Source: Gammaproteobacteria bacterium
GTDB taxonomy: Bacteria > Pseudomonadota > Gammaproteobacteria > Pseudomonadales > Azotimanducaceae
NCBI GenBank assembly: GCA_024640825.1
Contig: JAHEEG010000001.1
Location: forward strand, 34,933-87,366
Reading direction: 5' to 3'
Length of the DNA: 52,434 bases
Of this stretch, positions 41,151 to 49,154 are shown piece after piece (position 1 is the stretch's first letter; every line of letters begins with the position of its first letter). The notes under the pieces were generated by a model. The model worked only from the letters and a program-made list of their open reading frames with translations, made no database searches and was not told the origin of the DNA. The position numbers were made by a program, and so were the translations under genes.

Positions 41151-42158
41151 TCAACCGGCCCGCAGCGCCTGAATGATTTTCGAGCGCTCCCCGGCGTCCG
41201 AAACCGGAAACGAGGCTGACGTCCGGTCGGTAAAATCGCCATAGCGGCGTAGCATCTCCGGTGCTATGTCTTTCGGCTCACCCACCACCGCGAATTCCTT
41301 GAGCAGGTCGTCGGTAATGCGTGTGCCCATCTCCTGCCAGCGGCCCTGCTTCGACAGAGCGTTGAGCTCGGCCTGCAACTCTCCGGCACCGATCGAATCC
41401 AGGACACCCTTGTAAGCGGGCGTGGAGCCGTAAAAGGCAACTCGCTCCCTGGCCGCCTTCCGACTGGCCTCGAACTCCGCTTCGTCCCGCCCGGTTACGA
41501 CGAAACTGGAATAGGAAATCTCGAAATCCTCGCGTTTGCGACCGGCCTTGGCCAGGCCCGCCTGAATCGCCGGCAGGGTGACCGACTGAATGTAGGGAAC
41601 GGTGCTGAATGGATGGATGATCATGCCGTCCGCCACCTCACCGGCAACTTCGGTCATCACGGGGCCCACGGCAGCAAGAACTACCCGAGGGGCACCGTAT
41701 TGCGCGTTCTCGGGAGTGAACGCTGGCGTCATCAGCGTATGTCGATAGTACTGACCGACGAATTCCAGCGATTCACCCTGGTACCAGTTCGCCCAGATCG
41801 CCCGCATCGCCAGCACCAGCTCGCGCATCTGCTTCGCGGGCGCACCCCAGGGCATGCTGAAGCGCTTTGTGATGTGCGGCTTGATCTGGGAGCCCAGGCC
41901 CAGGGTGAAGCGTCCCCGGGAGTAGGCGTTCAGGTCGTGACCAATATTGGCCAGAATCATGGGGCTGCGGGCAAACGCAACGGCGATGGACGTGCAGATC
42001 TCCAGTTCTTTCGAATGCTCCGCTGCCAGCAGCAGCGGGAAAAAAGGATCATGGCTGGTCTCTGCTGTTCGCACGCCATCGTAGCCGGCCGCTTCCGCGT
42101 TGCGCACCACCTGGGGAATTTCCTCCAGCTGGTGGCCAATTCCAGTATCGACTTTCAC
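41151..42158 (-). CDS. LLM class F420-dependent oxidoreductase (6), tandem paralogue
   Basis: 335 aa, a close paralogue of its neighbour at 42171-43178 and of identical length. Features: MKVDTGIGHQLEEIPQVVRNAEAAGYDGVRTAETSHDPFFPLLLAAEHSKELEICTSIAVAFARSPMILANIGHDLNAYSRGRFTLGLGSQIKPHITKRFSMPW, the TIGR03617-like subgroup signature (AETSHDPFFPLLLAA; GLGSQIKPHITKRF). Substrate unknown. It is the last gene of the run LLM, crotonase, histidine phosphatase, LLM, LLM; the upstream paralogue ends 12 bp before its start. Confidence 0.9.
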   Translation of the reverse strand: MKVDTGIGHQLEEIPQVVRNAEAAGYDGVRTAETSHDPFFPLLLAAEHSKELEICTSIAVAFARSPMILANIGHDLNAYSRGRFTLGLGSQIKPHITKRFSMPWGAPAKQMRELVLAMRAIWANWYQGESLEFVGQYYRHTLMTPAFTPENAQYGAPRVVLAAVGPVMTEVAGEVADGMIIHPFSTVPYIQSVTLPAIQAGLAKAGRKREDFEISYSSFVVTGRDEAEFEASRKAARERVAFYGSTPAYKGVLDSIGAGELQAELNALSKQGRWQEMGTRITDDLLKEFAVVGEPKDIAPEMLRRYGDFTDRTSASFPVSDAGERSKIIQALRAG

Positions 42159-42170
42159 CGAATTGCTCCT

Positions 42171-43178
42171 TCAGGCCGCGGTCAGTTCGGCGATGATGTT
42201 GACCCTGTCTTCCTTGGGAATGTTCGCGTAAGCAGCTGAGGTGCGATCGATGATGTCACCGTAGCGAGACTTGATCTGACCGGCAACGCTACCCGGCTCG
42301 CCTACTACCGCAAAGGCGGTGAGTATGTCGTCCGTGATGAGCGTACCCATCTCTTCCCAGCGCCCCTGCTTGGACATGGCGTTGAGCTCGCCCTGCAGGT
42401 CTCCGAAGCCGATGCTGTCCAGCACGGGTTTGTACGCGGGTGTGGAGCCGTAGAAGGCGATTTGCCTGCGGGTGTTCAGCGTTGCCTCGGCAAGCTCTTC
42501 CTCCGTCTTGCCGGTGACGACGAATACCGGATAGCTAATTTCGAAATCCTGCCGCGATTTCCCGGCTTTGGCAAAGCCCTTCTCGAGCGCAGGCAAAGTG
42601 GTTTCACGCAAATACTTTTCGGTGGTGAAGGCGTGGATGATGATGCCGTCAGCAACCTCCCCCGCGACCTCGGTCATCATGGGGCCGACGGCCGCAAGAA
42701 ACACTTTGGGGGGCCCGTAAGCGGTATCCGTTGGGGTGAAGAATGGCGTCATGAGCGTGTGGGTGTAGAACTTGCCCGTGAACTCCAGCGGTTTGCCTTC
42801 GTGCCAGGTTGCCCAGATCGCTCGCATGGCAAGAATGAACTCCCGCATCCGGGCCGCCGGGCTGGACCATGGCATGCTGAACCGTTTGGTGATGTGCGGT
42901 TTGATCTGAGACCCCAGCCCGAGCACAAAACGACCTTTGGACACGGCGTTCAGATCGTGTCCGATGTTGGCGAGAATCATCGGCGTGCGGGCGAAGGCGA
43001 CTGCTATTGAAGTCACCAGCTCTACCCTTTCAGTGTTCTGAGCCGCTACCAGCAGAGGAAAAAAGGGATCATGGGAAGTTTCCGCCGTCATGATGCCCGA
43101 GTACCCCATCTCCTCTAGTTCCTGAGCCTGGGCACCCACTTTGTCCAGCTCCCAGCCTACCCCGCCGTCTACCTTCAT
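42171..43178 (-). CDS. LLM class F420-dependent oxidoreductase (7), tandem paralogue
   Basis: 335 aa. It shares with (6) the blocks TAETSHDPFFPLL, VAFAR.PMILANIGHDLNA, GRF.LGLGSQIKPHITKRFSMPW, ..EVADG.IIH.F.T and YGSTPAYK.VLDSIG. Differences are concentrated in the N-terminal helix and in loops near the active site, so the pair may accept different substrates or form a heteromer. RBS AAGGGAGCGG precedes the ATG. It follows the histidine phosphatase gene by 51 bp. Confidence 0.9.
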   Translation of the reverse strand: MKVDGGVGWELDKVGAQAQELEEMGYSGIMTAETSHDPFFPLLVAAQNTERVELVTSIAVAFARTPMILANIGHDLNAVSKGRFVLGLGSQIKPHITKRFSMPWSSPAARMREFILAMRAIWATWHEGKPLEFTGKFYTHTLMTPFFTPTDTAYGPPKVFLAAVGPMMTEVAGEVADGIIIHAFTTEKYLRETTLPALEKGFAKAGKSRQDFEISYPVFVVTGKTEEELAEATLNTRRQIAFYGSTPAYKPVLDSIGFGDLQGELNAMSKQGRWEEMGTLITDDILTAFAVVGEPGSVAGQIKSRYGDIIDRTSAAYANIPKEDRVNIIAELTAA

Positions 43179-43229
43179 GTCCGCTCCCTTTTCTTACTGA
43201 TCTGTCTATGCAGCCCGTGAATTGTTTCA

Positions 43230-43868
43230 TTAGTCGGCGTGGCGAAGCAATCCGTCGAAAGGCCCGTCGCCAGCCACAAAGTGAGCGCTCCTGATTTTCC
43301 CGGAGACGAAATCAACGCGGTAGAAGAGGTCATTGGGATGACGGATACGGACCGTCTCATCGGGGGGCAGCGCGAGAAAATGGCCAAGAATCACTCGCGA
43401 CATGATGCCGTGGGTAACCAGCGCCATACGGATTCCCGGTCGCTGCATCAGCTCGGATAGAAAGCCGTCCACCCGATCGCGCATATCGGCGTGATTCTCC
43501 CCACCTGGGGGACGATGGAAGTACGGATCCTCGGACCGGGCGCGCCAGCTGTCCGGGTAGGCGGCCTCGATCTCCTCCGCGTTGAGTCCCGACCATAGCC
43601 CGCAATCCCGCTCCATCAGCGCCGACTCGAACTCGACAGGCGCCTGCAGGTGGGCATTGACGAAGGCGGCCGTCTGACGGGTACGGCCCAACGGCGAGGC
43701 GAAAATGGCATCCACGCCGCCGAGCGCCCGCACAGCTGCTCCGTGCGCGTCCGCCTGCGCACGCCCCGTCTCGGTCAGCGGAGAGTCCAACCTGCCCTGC
43801 ATGCGCCCCCTGACATTCCACTCTGTCTGGCCATGGCGAATGATGAACAGCGTCTTTGCCCCGGTCAC
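43230..43868 (-). CDS. Histidine phosphatase family protein
   Basis: 212 aa. The catalytic RHGQTEWN motif has His12, followed by MQGRLDSPLTETGRAQADAHG, FASPLGRTRQTA (phosphate-binding Arg), ERDCGLWSGLNAEEIEAAYPDSW and the second catalytic His in LVTHGIMSRVILGHFLALP. Relatives include cofactor-dependent phosphoglycerate mutases, GpgP and acid phosphatases. It sits between two LLM genes and a crotonase, so a phosphorylated metabolite (sugar phosphate or phospho-acyl intermediate) could be its substrate; this is speculative. Confidence 0.88.
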   Translation of the reverse strand: MTGAKTLFIIRHGQTEWNVRGRMQGRLDSPLTETGRAQADAHGAAVRALGGVDAIFASPLGRTRQTAAFVNAHLQAPVEFESALMERDCGLWSGLNAEEIEAAYPDSWRARSEDPYFHRPPGGENHADMRDRVDGFLSELMQRPGIRMALVTHGIMSRVILGHFLALPPDETVRIRHPNDLFYRVDFVSGKIRSAHFVAGDGPFDGLLRHAD

Positions 43869-43901
43869 CGACGAGAACAGAACCGCACGACCAGGAACCG
43901 C

Positions 43902-44735
43902 TCAGGACTTCTTGTCGCCGGTTCGGTAGTCGCCAAATTCAGCATCGCGCTTGCTCAGTGCGGCGGTCAACCCCGCTCTCAGCTCTGCCAGATGGGCCTG
44001 AGTGGTCGCCGTGTAAGTCGCCAGTTGCTGCATTTCCGTTCCCGCCCGTATACCGGCACGGATTCCCATGGCATCCATCTGCCGGTGCACGGCCCGCTTA
44101 TTGATCTGCTGGAGATCCGACGGTGTTTTGGCGACCCGCTCGGCAATACGCAGCACATTCTCCTCCAGCTCGGCTTCAGAAAACGCCCGGTTGGCAAAGC
44201 CGCACTCCACCGCCTCAAGCCCGGACATGTGATCTCCGGTAAGCATCAGCTCCATGGCGCGCCGCAAGCCGACGATCCAGGGATAAAACTGATTGTCAGG
44301 CGGGCTGATCGACCGAACAACCGGATAGCCGATCTTCGCGTCATCGGCCACGTACACCAGATCACAGGCGGTGGCCAGTTCGGTGCCACCGGCCAGACAG
44401 TAGCCGTGAACCTGAGCAATGATCGGCTTCGCCATATCCCACATGTGAAAGAATCCTTCGACAACGTGGCGCGGCCAGTTTGCCAGACCACCGGCGGTGT
44501 AGAACGGCTGTTCTTTCGAGACGTTGGATGCCAGGTCGTAGCCGGCAGAAAAACAGGAGCCCGCGCCACGAATGATGGTGACGCGCACATCGGGATTGGT
44601 GTCCGAATCCTCAAGGGCATGAAACATCTGAGTACGCAATTCGTTAGAGAGCGGATTACGCTTCTCAGGTCTATTTAGGGTAATTCGACGTACGAGAGGC
44701 AACGGCTCGTCGACGATGATCTTCGTGTATTCCAT
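43902..44735 (-). CDS. Enoyl-CoA hydratase/isomerase family protein
   Basis: 277 aa crotonase-fold protein: VRRITLNRPEKRNPLSNELRTQMFHAL, first oxyanion segment RGAGSCFSAGYDLASN, second HGYCLAGGTELATACDLVYVADDAKIGYPVVRSI. The first acidic residue (GGTEL) is present, but the second catalytic Glu of the PEI motif is not, giving PVVRSISPPDN instead. Start ATG at 44735 (MEYTK), with GGAGCAGCTCAC before it; the ATG at 44846 is in the LLM coding region. It belongs to the LLM operon, 13 bp after the first LLM gene. Confidence 0.87.
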   Translation of the reverse strand: MEYTKIIVDEPLPLVRRITLNRPEKRNPLSNELRTQMFHALEDSDTNPDVRVTIIRGAGSCFSAGYDLASNVSKEQPFYTAGGLANWPRHVVEGFFHMWDMAKPIIAQVHGYCLAGGTELATACDLVYVADDAKIGYPVVRSISPPDNQFYPWIVGLRRAMELMLTGDHMSGLEAVECGFANRAFSEAELEENVLRIAERVAKTPSDLQQINKRAVHRQMDAMGIRAGIRAGTEMQQLATYTATTQAHLAELRAGLTAALSKRDAEFGDYRTGDKKS

Positions 44736-44748
44736 GTGAGCTGCTCCG

Positions 44749-45750
44749 CTACTGAAACTTGAATTGGTCGCCCCGAAAGGCATCGAAGGTACGCTGCAGG
44801 TCGTCGGCCGTCGCCGCCATGGGGGCGATGATGTGGGTATGCACACCGCCGTCGGCGTCCGCCTGAATTCTTGCCCGGACCTCGTCCTCGTCGCCGATGA
44901 TCGCTATCTCGTCGATCATCTCGTCGGTCAACGCACCACCGGTTTTCGCCCGATCTTTCTGCGCCCAGCCTTCCTGGATGGTCCTGGCGGCCTCCTCGTA
45001 GCCTGCCCAGGACAGAAATGCGTTGTAGACAGGCGTCGCGTAGTAAGGCGCAAAAGCTGCCCTGAACATGTCACGGCCGCGGGCTTTATCGTCGGTGACC
45101 AGAACCATGGCCCGGTTTACTACCTCGACGTCCTGCCAGTCCTTGCCCGCTTTTTCGGCGCCGATTCGGACGTGATCCATCATCTTCGGCAGCGCACCTG
45201 CTGGCCAGAGGTTGAAAATCACGCCGTCGCCGACTTCCGCAGCCGCTTCAATCATGTTTGGTCGCAGAGCGGCCATGTAGAGCGGAGGCGGGTCATCGAG
45301 CGGTGCCTGCCGGTATCCTTTGCTGTACAGGGTTTCCAGATCGAAATCGGACTTCTCCCCTTTGAGCATGGATCGAACCATGAGCGTGGTTTCCTTCACG
45401 CGGGTCAGCGGCTTCTCGAGGGGAATGCCGTTCCATTGCCCCATGATTGTCTGGCTGGAAGACCCTAAGCCCATCACGAATCGCGCCGGCAGCACCTGGG
45501 CGATGACATTGATGGAGGCGGCCAGCACTGCCGGCGTCCGGGTATAGACGGGCGTAACCGCCACGCCGATGCGGATGTTTCTGGTGTGGTGCGCGATGGC
45601 GGCAATCTGGGTCAGGGTGTCCGGAGCACCGGAATCACTGAACCAGCCGTCCGGGATACCATTGTCCTCCGCCCACCGGATGCGCTCGATGGTCTGCTCC
45701 AGCTTCGGACCCGCCGGCAGCGTAACTGCAATGCGTTTCTGCAAGGCCAT
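44749..45750 (-). CDS. LLM class F420-dependent oxidoreductase (8)
   Basis: 333 aa. ALQKRIAVTLPAGPKLEQTIERIRWAEDNGIPDGWFSDSGAPDTLTQIAAIAHHTRNIRIGVAVTPVYTRTPAVLAASINVIAQVLPARFVMGLGSSSQTIMGQWNGIPLEKPLTRVKE and MAALRPNMIEAAAEVGDGVIFNLWP show the same fold as LLM (1). SSSQTIM and LTRVKE are recurrent in this subgroup. It is the first gene of the operon ending at 41151 and is divergent from the phosphotransferase gene at 45974 across 223 bp. Substrate unknown. Confidence 0.88.
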   Translation of the reverse strand: MALQKRIAVTLPAGPKLEQTIERIRWAEDNGIPDGWFSDSGAPDTLTQIAAIAHHTRNIRIGVAVTPVYTRTPAVLAASINVIAQVLPARFVMGLGSSSQTIMGQWNGIPLEKPLTRVKETTLMVRSMLKGEKSDFDLETLYSKGYRQAPLDDPPPLYMAALRPNMIEAAAEVGDGVIFNLWPAGALPKMMDHVRIGAEKAGKDWQDVEVVNRAMVLVTDDKARGRDMFRAAFAPYYATPVYNAFLSWAGYEEAARTIQEGWAQKDRAKTGGALTDEMIDEIAIIGDEDEVRARIQADADGGVHTHIIAPMAATADDLQRTFDAFRGDQFKFQ

Positions 45751-45896
45751 GTTCAGTATCTCCCCTCTTTTTGAGATTGTAAAAAAAGCCGCCCAGAATT
45801 TCCTGAGGTATGCCCCGCAGGACGCGCTGCCCGATGCCCCTGCCAGACCTGCAACGGCTTGGATTCGGCCAGTCGTGCAGCGAGCGTCTAGCGTCG

Positions 45897-45920
45897 CATT
45901 TTGCGACTCATTTTGCGACC
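45897..45920. repeat. 12-bp tandem repeat, 2 copies (CATTTTGCGACY)
   Basis: Two head-to-tail 12-bp units, CATTTTGCGACT and CATTTTGCGACC, lie in the divergent promoter region between LLM (8) and the phosphotransferase, 54 bp before the latter's start codon. Copy number here could alter promoter spacing. Confidence 0.85.
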
Positions 45921-45973
45921 AGGGGAATCAAGCCGTATTCTTGCAGGGCGCCTGGAGGGTCCAAGGAGAGTCA

Positions 45974-47017
45974 ATGAGCGACACACAACTTACCGAGGTA
46001 CGAGAAGCTCACCGTTTCGACGAGCACGCGCTAAATGGCTACCTCAGCGATCACGTACCCGGTTTCGCCGGCACGCTGACCATTGAGCAGTTTGAAGGCG
46101 GGCAATCGAACCCGACATTCCGACTTGAGTCCGACGGCGTTCGCTACGTACTGCGCAAGCAGCCTCCGGGTGAACTGCTGCCATCTGCCCATCAGGTGGA
46201 CCGGGAGTACCGGGTTATGAAGGCATTGGAGTCGACCGATGTGCCTGTACCCAGGATGCTCTGCCTGTGCGAGGACACAGCGATCATCGGCACCAAATTT
46301 TATGTGATGGAATGGATAGACGGGCGGGTGTTCGCAGAAATGCTGCTGCCCAGCCTCAAGCCTGCGGAAAGAAGAGAGATCTATCTGGATCTGGCTCGGG
46401 TATTAGCACGGCTGCACAGGGTAGACCCCGCCAGCGTGGGCCTGGAGACTTTCGGCAGGCCGGGAAACTACTATGAGCGCCAGATCAGCCGTTGGACAAA
46501 GCAGTACCAGGCGTCCAAAACTGAAGATCTGCCGAACATGGACCGCCTCATGGCATGGCTGCCCGATAATATTCCAGCCGCCGGGCCAGCTGTCATCGCC
46601 CATGGCGACTACCGCCTGGGCAACGCGATGATTCACCCCACCGAGCCGCGGGTTATCGCTGTCCTGGACTGGGAACTGTCGACCCTGGGAGACGGCTTAG
46701 CTGATCTGGGGTATCTGTGCCAGGACTACCACAGCCGGTCCTACAACGATGCAGGTCTCGCCGAAGCCGATCTGGAAGCACTGGGCATTCCCACCGAGCA
46801 AGAGATGGTGGCCGAGTACTGTCGCCACGCGGGCATCGAACGCATCGAAAACTGGCCGTTTTACCTGATCTACAACATGTTTCGATCAGCGGCGATCATC
46901 CAGGGGGTTTACAAACGCGGGCTGGACGGCAACGCCAGCTCGGAAACGGCGCTTGAATACAAAGACGCCGCGCGCATTCGCTCGGACAGTGCGGTTGCGA
47001 TGCTGGATTCGTTGTAG
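45974..47017 (+). CDS. APH-like phosphotransferase family protein (ACAD10/11 N-domain type)
   Basis: 347 aa kinase-fold protein. QFEGGQSNPTFRLESDGVRYVLRKQPPGELLPSAHQVDREYRVMKALESTDVPVPRM is the N-lobe with the ATP-binding Lys; VIAHGDYRLGNAMIHPTEPRVIAVLDWELSTLGDGLADLGYLCQ is the HGD catalytic loop and metal motif. This layout is that of the APH domain of ACAD10/11, which phosphorylates hydroxyacyl-CoAs such as 4-hydroxy acids during degradation. The ATG at 45974 has AAGGAGAG before it; upstream frame continues but is non-family. The matching acyl-CoA dehydrogenase is separate (32169-33425), not fused as in ACAD11. Confidence 0.9.
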   Translation: MSDTQLTEVREAHRFDEHALNGYLSDHVPGFAGTLTIEQFEGGQSNPTFRLESDGVRYVLRKQPPGELLPSAHQVDREYRVMKALESTDVPVPRMLCLCEDTAIIGTKFYVMEWIDGRVFAEMLLPSLKPAERREIYLDLARVLARLHRVDPASVGLETFGRPGNYYERQISRWTKQYQASKTEDLPNMDRLMAWLPDNIPAAGPAVIAHGDYRLGNAMIHPTEPRVIAVLDWELSTLGDGLADLGYLCQDYHSRSYNDAGLAEADLEALGIPTEQEMVAEYCRHAGIERIENWPFYLIYNMFRSAAIIQGVYKRGLDGNASSETALEYKDAARIRSDSAVAMLDSL

Positions 47018-47064
47018 CGGGTTATCGGGACGAGGCGGCGGCGGTTTGGTCGCAGTTTCGGGTC

Positions 47065-47202
47065 GTGGCTGGCGCTGCAGAGAATTACGGGCCTCGCTCC
47101 GGCCCTCCGGGCTGCCCTTCTCGACCGAGGTTGCCGCTTCGCGTCAACTCGATCTCCGCGGCGTCGCTGCGCGGCCTCGTAATTCTCTGCAGCGCCAGCC
47201 AC
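47065..47202. repeat. 138-bp element with 25-bp perfect terminal inverted repeats
   Basis: The left end 47065-47089 (GTGGCTGGCG...) is an exact reverse complement of the right end 47178-47202. The 88 bp between are GC-rich and partly self-complementary. As RNA or single-stranded DNA it would form a long hairpin. The size and structure suit a MITE-like or dispersed palindromic repeat; copy number elsewhere is not visible. Confidence 0.8.
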
Positions 47203-47299
47203 AACTCAACGGTCACCAAGCGGGACGCATCAACCACTAACGTTCCGCGCCTGTCTGCATCGGATGGAGCTCTCTGCTGTGGAAGGTATTCGCGTGGGG

Positions 47300-47435
47300 G
47301 CTCACAAGGGGGTTTGCGGACGATGTCGTGACGCCGAGGGAGGGAAGTTGACCGCCGTTCGCAGAAGGGCGGGCAACCTTACCGGACGAGGGTACCCCGG
47401 AGGGGCGGAACGAATCCGCAAACCCCCTTGCGAGC
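47300..47435. repeat. 136-bp element with 16-bp perfect inverted repeats
   Basis: CAAGGGGGTTTGCGGA at 47305-47320 is an exact reverse complement of 47415-47430, and four of the next five outer bases also pair (47300 to 47435). The interior is GC-rich. It has a different sequence from the element at 47065 but nearly the same length and layout. Confidence 0.75.
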
Positions 47436-47517
47436 GCCGGCGCGAACCACACTCCGGCAAAGACAGGCCATCCAGTCCCGGTCAGCCTAAACGCGAACCG
47501 GGACCGACAGCCGCGTC

Positions 47518-48558
47518 CTAGAGCACGTTTTCCGCCAGCAGCTGCAGCACTTCCGGCTGCTGAGAGCCGATGAGCATGCTGGATACGTGGCCTTTCTTGC
47601 CAGCGTCCTGCCAGCGCTGCAGGCGATCCTTGATCCGGTCCGCCGGGCCGACAAGATGGCACGCATCAATGAGTTCCGCAGGCACCGCGGCCATGGCCTC
47701 GTCCTTGCGACCGGCCAGATACAGGTCCTGAATCTTCACGGCCGCCTCTTCGAAACCAAGCCGTTTGGCGTAGTCGTTGTAGAAATTCTTGTCCCTGGCA
47801 CCCATGCCGCCGATGTACAGGGCCATGTTCCCACGGATCGGCATCATGCACTGCTCCACATCGTCACCCATGATGCAGGTGATGAACGGCGCGATGTCGA
47901 ACGCAGTGAGGTCCTTATCGCTTCCGGCGGCCGCAAAACCCTTCTTGATAGGCTCATCGAACACATGGTACTGCTCCGGATCCATCCAGACCGGGAAGAA
48001 TCCGTCAGCCACCTCGGCTGCCGCTGCCACGCCGTTGGGCGTGATGGTGGCGGCATAGATGGGAATGTCCTCCTCGCAGTGGAGAATGCTCTTCAGGGGC
48101 TTACCAAGCCCGGTAGCGCCCGGGCCTTCGTAGGGCAGTTGGTACATCTGGCCTTCAAACGTCAGCGGTCCCTGCCGCGCAATGATCTGCTTCATGATCT
48201 GCACGTATTCCTTCAGCCGTGTCACCGGCTTGCCGTACGGTACGCCGTGCCAGCCTTCCACCACCTGGGGGCCGGACGCACCGAGGCCGCATATAAACCG
48301 TCCACCGGACAACTCTGCGAGGCTCATGGCTGTCATCGCCGCCATGGCGGGCGAACGCGCCGGCATCTGCATGATGGCGGTACCCGCCTTGATTTTGGTG
48401 GTCTGCGCCAGAATCCAGGCAGCCGGGGTTACCGCATCGGAGCCATAGGCTTCGGCAGTCCAGATGGAGTCGTAGCCCAGGCTTTCGGCGTGCCGGACGG
48501 CGTCTATGGGAATGCTCATCTTGCGGCCGGAATAGCCGGAAATCAGCCCTAGTTTCAT
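47518..48558 (-). CDS. LLM class F420-dependent oxidoreductase (9)
   Basis: 346 aa. MKLGLISGYSGRKMSIPIDAVRHAESLGYDSIWTAEAYGSDAVTPAAWILAQTTKIKAGTAIMQMPARSPAMAAMTAMSLAELSGGRFICGLGASGPQVVEGWHGVPYGKPVTRLKEYVQIMKQII is the TIGR03559-like subgroup pattern; it shares SLGYDSIWTAEAYG, TAIMQ.PARSPAM and GLGASGPQVVEGWHG with LLM (1) at 6144, so they are probably true paralogues. C-terminal NEDEAMAAVPAELIDACHLVGPADRIKDRLQRWQDAGKKGHVSSMLIG-type ending. The substrate is unknown. Confidence 0.9.
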   Translation of the reverse strand: MKLGLISGYSGRKMSIPIDAVRHAESLGYDSIWTAEAYGSDAVTPAAWILAQTTKIKAGTAIMQMPARSPAMAAMTAMSLAELSGGRFICGLGASGPQVVEGWHGVPYGKPVTRLKEYVQIMKQIIARQGPLTFEGQMYQLPYEGPGATGLGKPLKSILHCEEDIPIYAATITPNGVAAAAEVADGFFPVWMDPEQYHVFDEPIKKGFAAAGSDKDLTAFDIAPFITCIMGDDVEQCMMPIRGNMALYIGGMGARDKNFYNDYAKRLGFEEAAVKIQDLYLAGRKDEAMAAVPAELIDACHLVGPADRIKDRLQRWQDAGKKGHVSSMLIGSQQPEVLQLLAENVL

Positions 48559-48722
48559 TGGATGTCCCCCAGTGAACGAAGTTTGAAAAAGAAATGGTCA
48601 ACGACCGGCCAACATAGCAAATCCCGAGGGTCCGCGACAATTGCATGGCCAACGCGGGTTGTGCCTCGATCCACCCCCGAGAGGCCCGGGTGCAAGTTGC
48701 GTGTGAGGCTTATTGCGGTGGC

Positions 48723-49004
48723 TCAGGCAACCCGGAACCGTTTGCTCAGGTAACCGATGATGTCGAGCGACTCGTAAAGCCACCGTACGGTGCCGTCCCG
48801 CTCGATACGCAGGCATGGCACGGTAGCCCGGCCGCCTCCTTCTGCAAGCGCACGGCGTGCGTCCGGGTCGCGAAGAATATCCCGCGATTCGACGTCGATG
48901 CCGGCATGATCAAGGAACCGCCGCACGCGATAACAGAACGGACAGCTCTCGTACTGATAGAGCACATAGCTTTCTATCGGGTCAGCGACGGAGTCTTGGG
49001 GCAC
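48723..49004 (-). CDS. Glutaredoxin/GST-N-domain protein
   Basis: 93 aa. ESYVLYQYESCPFCYRVRRFLDHAGIDVESRDILRDPDARRALAEGGGRATVPCLRIERDGTVRWLYESLDIIGYLSKRF has a C21-P-F-C24 redox centre, a cis-Pro TVPCL and the ES.DI motif that contacts glutathione. The fold is complete for a glutaredoxin and lacks the C-terminal helical part of a GST. Unlike the redoxin at 3502, both active-site residues are standard Cys. It is divergent from the DsbA-like gene across 150 bp. Confidence 0.85.
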   Translation of the reverse strand: MPQDSVADPIESYVLYQYESCPFCYRVRRFLDHAGIDVESRDILRDPDARRALAEGGGRATVPCLRIERDGTVRWLYESLDIIGYLSKRFRVA

Positions 49005-49154
49005 CGGAATTTACCAGCCGATCTCGATGGGCGCGCAGTATGCCATAAGCATCAGGACCGACAAGCAGACAATTGCCGCAGCACTGCGGAGAAACCCGAG
49101 ACGTGCGCACCAACGCTGAGTAAACTCTGGCAAACCACGTACTTCGGAGACGCT

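Larger units (their letters stand above)
47018..47517. other. 500-bp gene-free spacer with two palindromic elements
   Basis: No credible gene between the phosphotransferase and LLM (9). Two elements of similar size (138 and 136 bp), each bounded by inverted repeats, fill most of it. Several short plus-strand frames exist but lack domain-like content and are broken. Confidence 0.7.

Noticed and set aside
43650-44678. 342-codon plus-strand open frame
   Set aside because: It overlaps the histidine phosphatase and crotonase genes on the other strand, both with conserved catalytic motifs. Its translation has no domain-like content.
49005-49154. Short hydrophobic minus-strand frame upstream of the glutaredoxin gene
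   Set aside because: It contains a membrane-like stretch (AAAIVCLSVLMLMAYCA), but has no start codon close to it with an RBS and sits in the promoter region of the DsbA-like gene.
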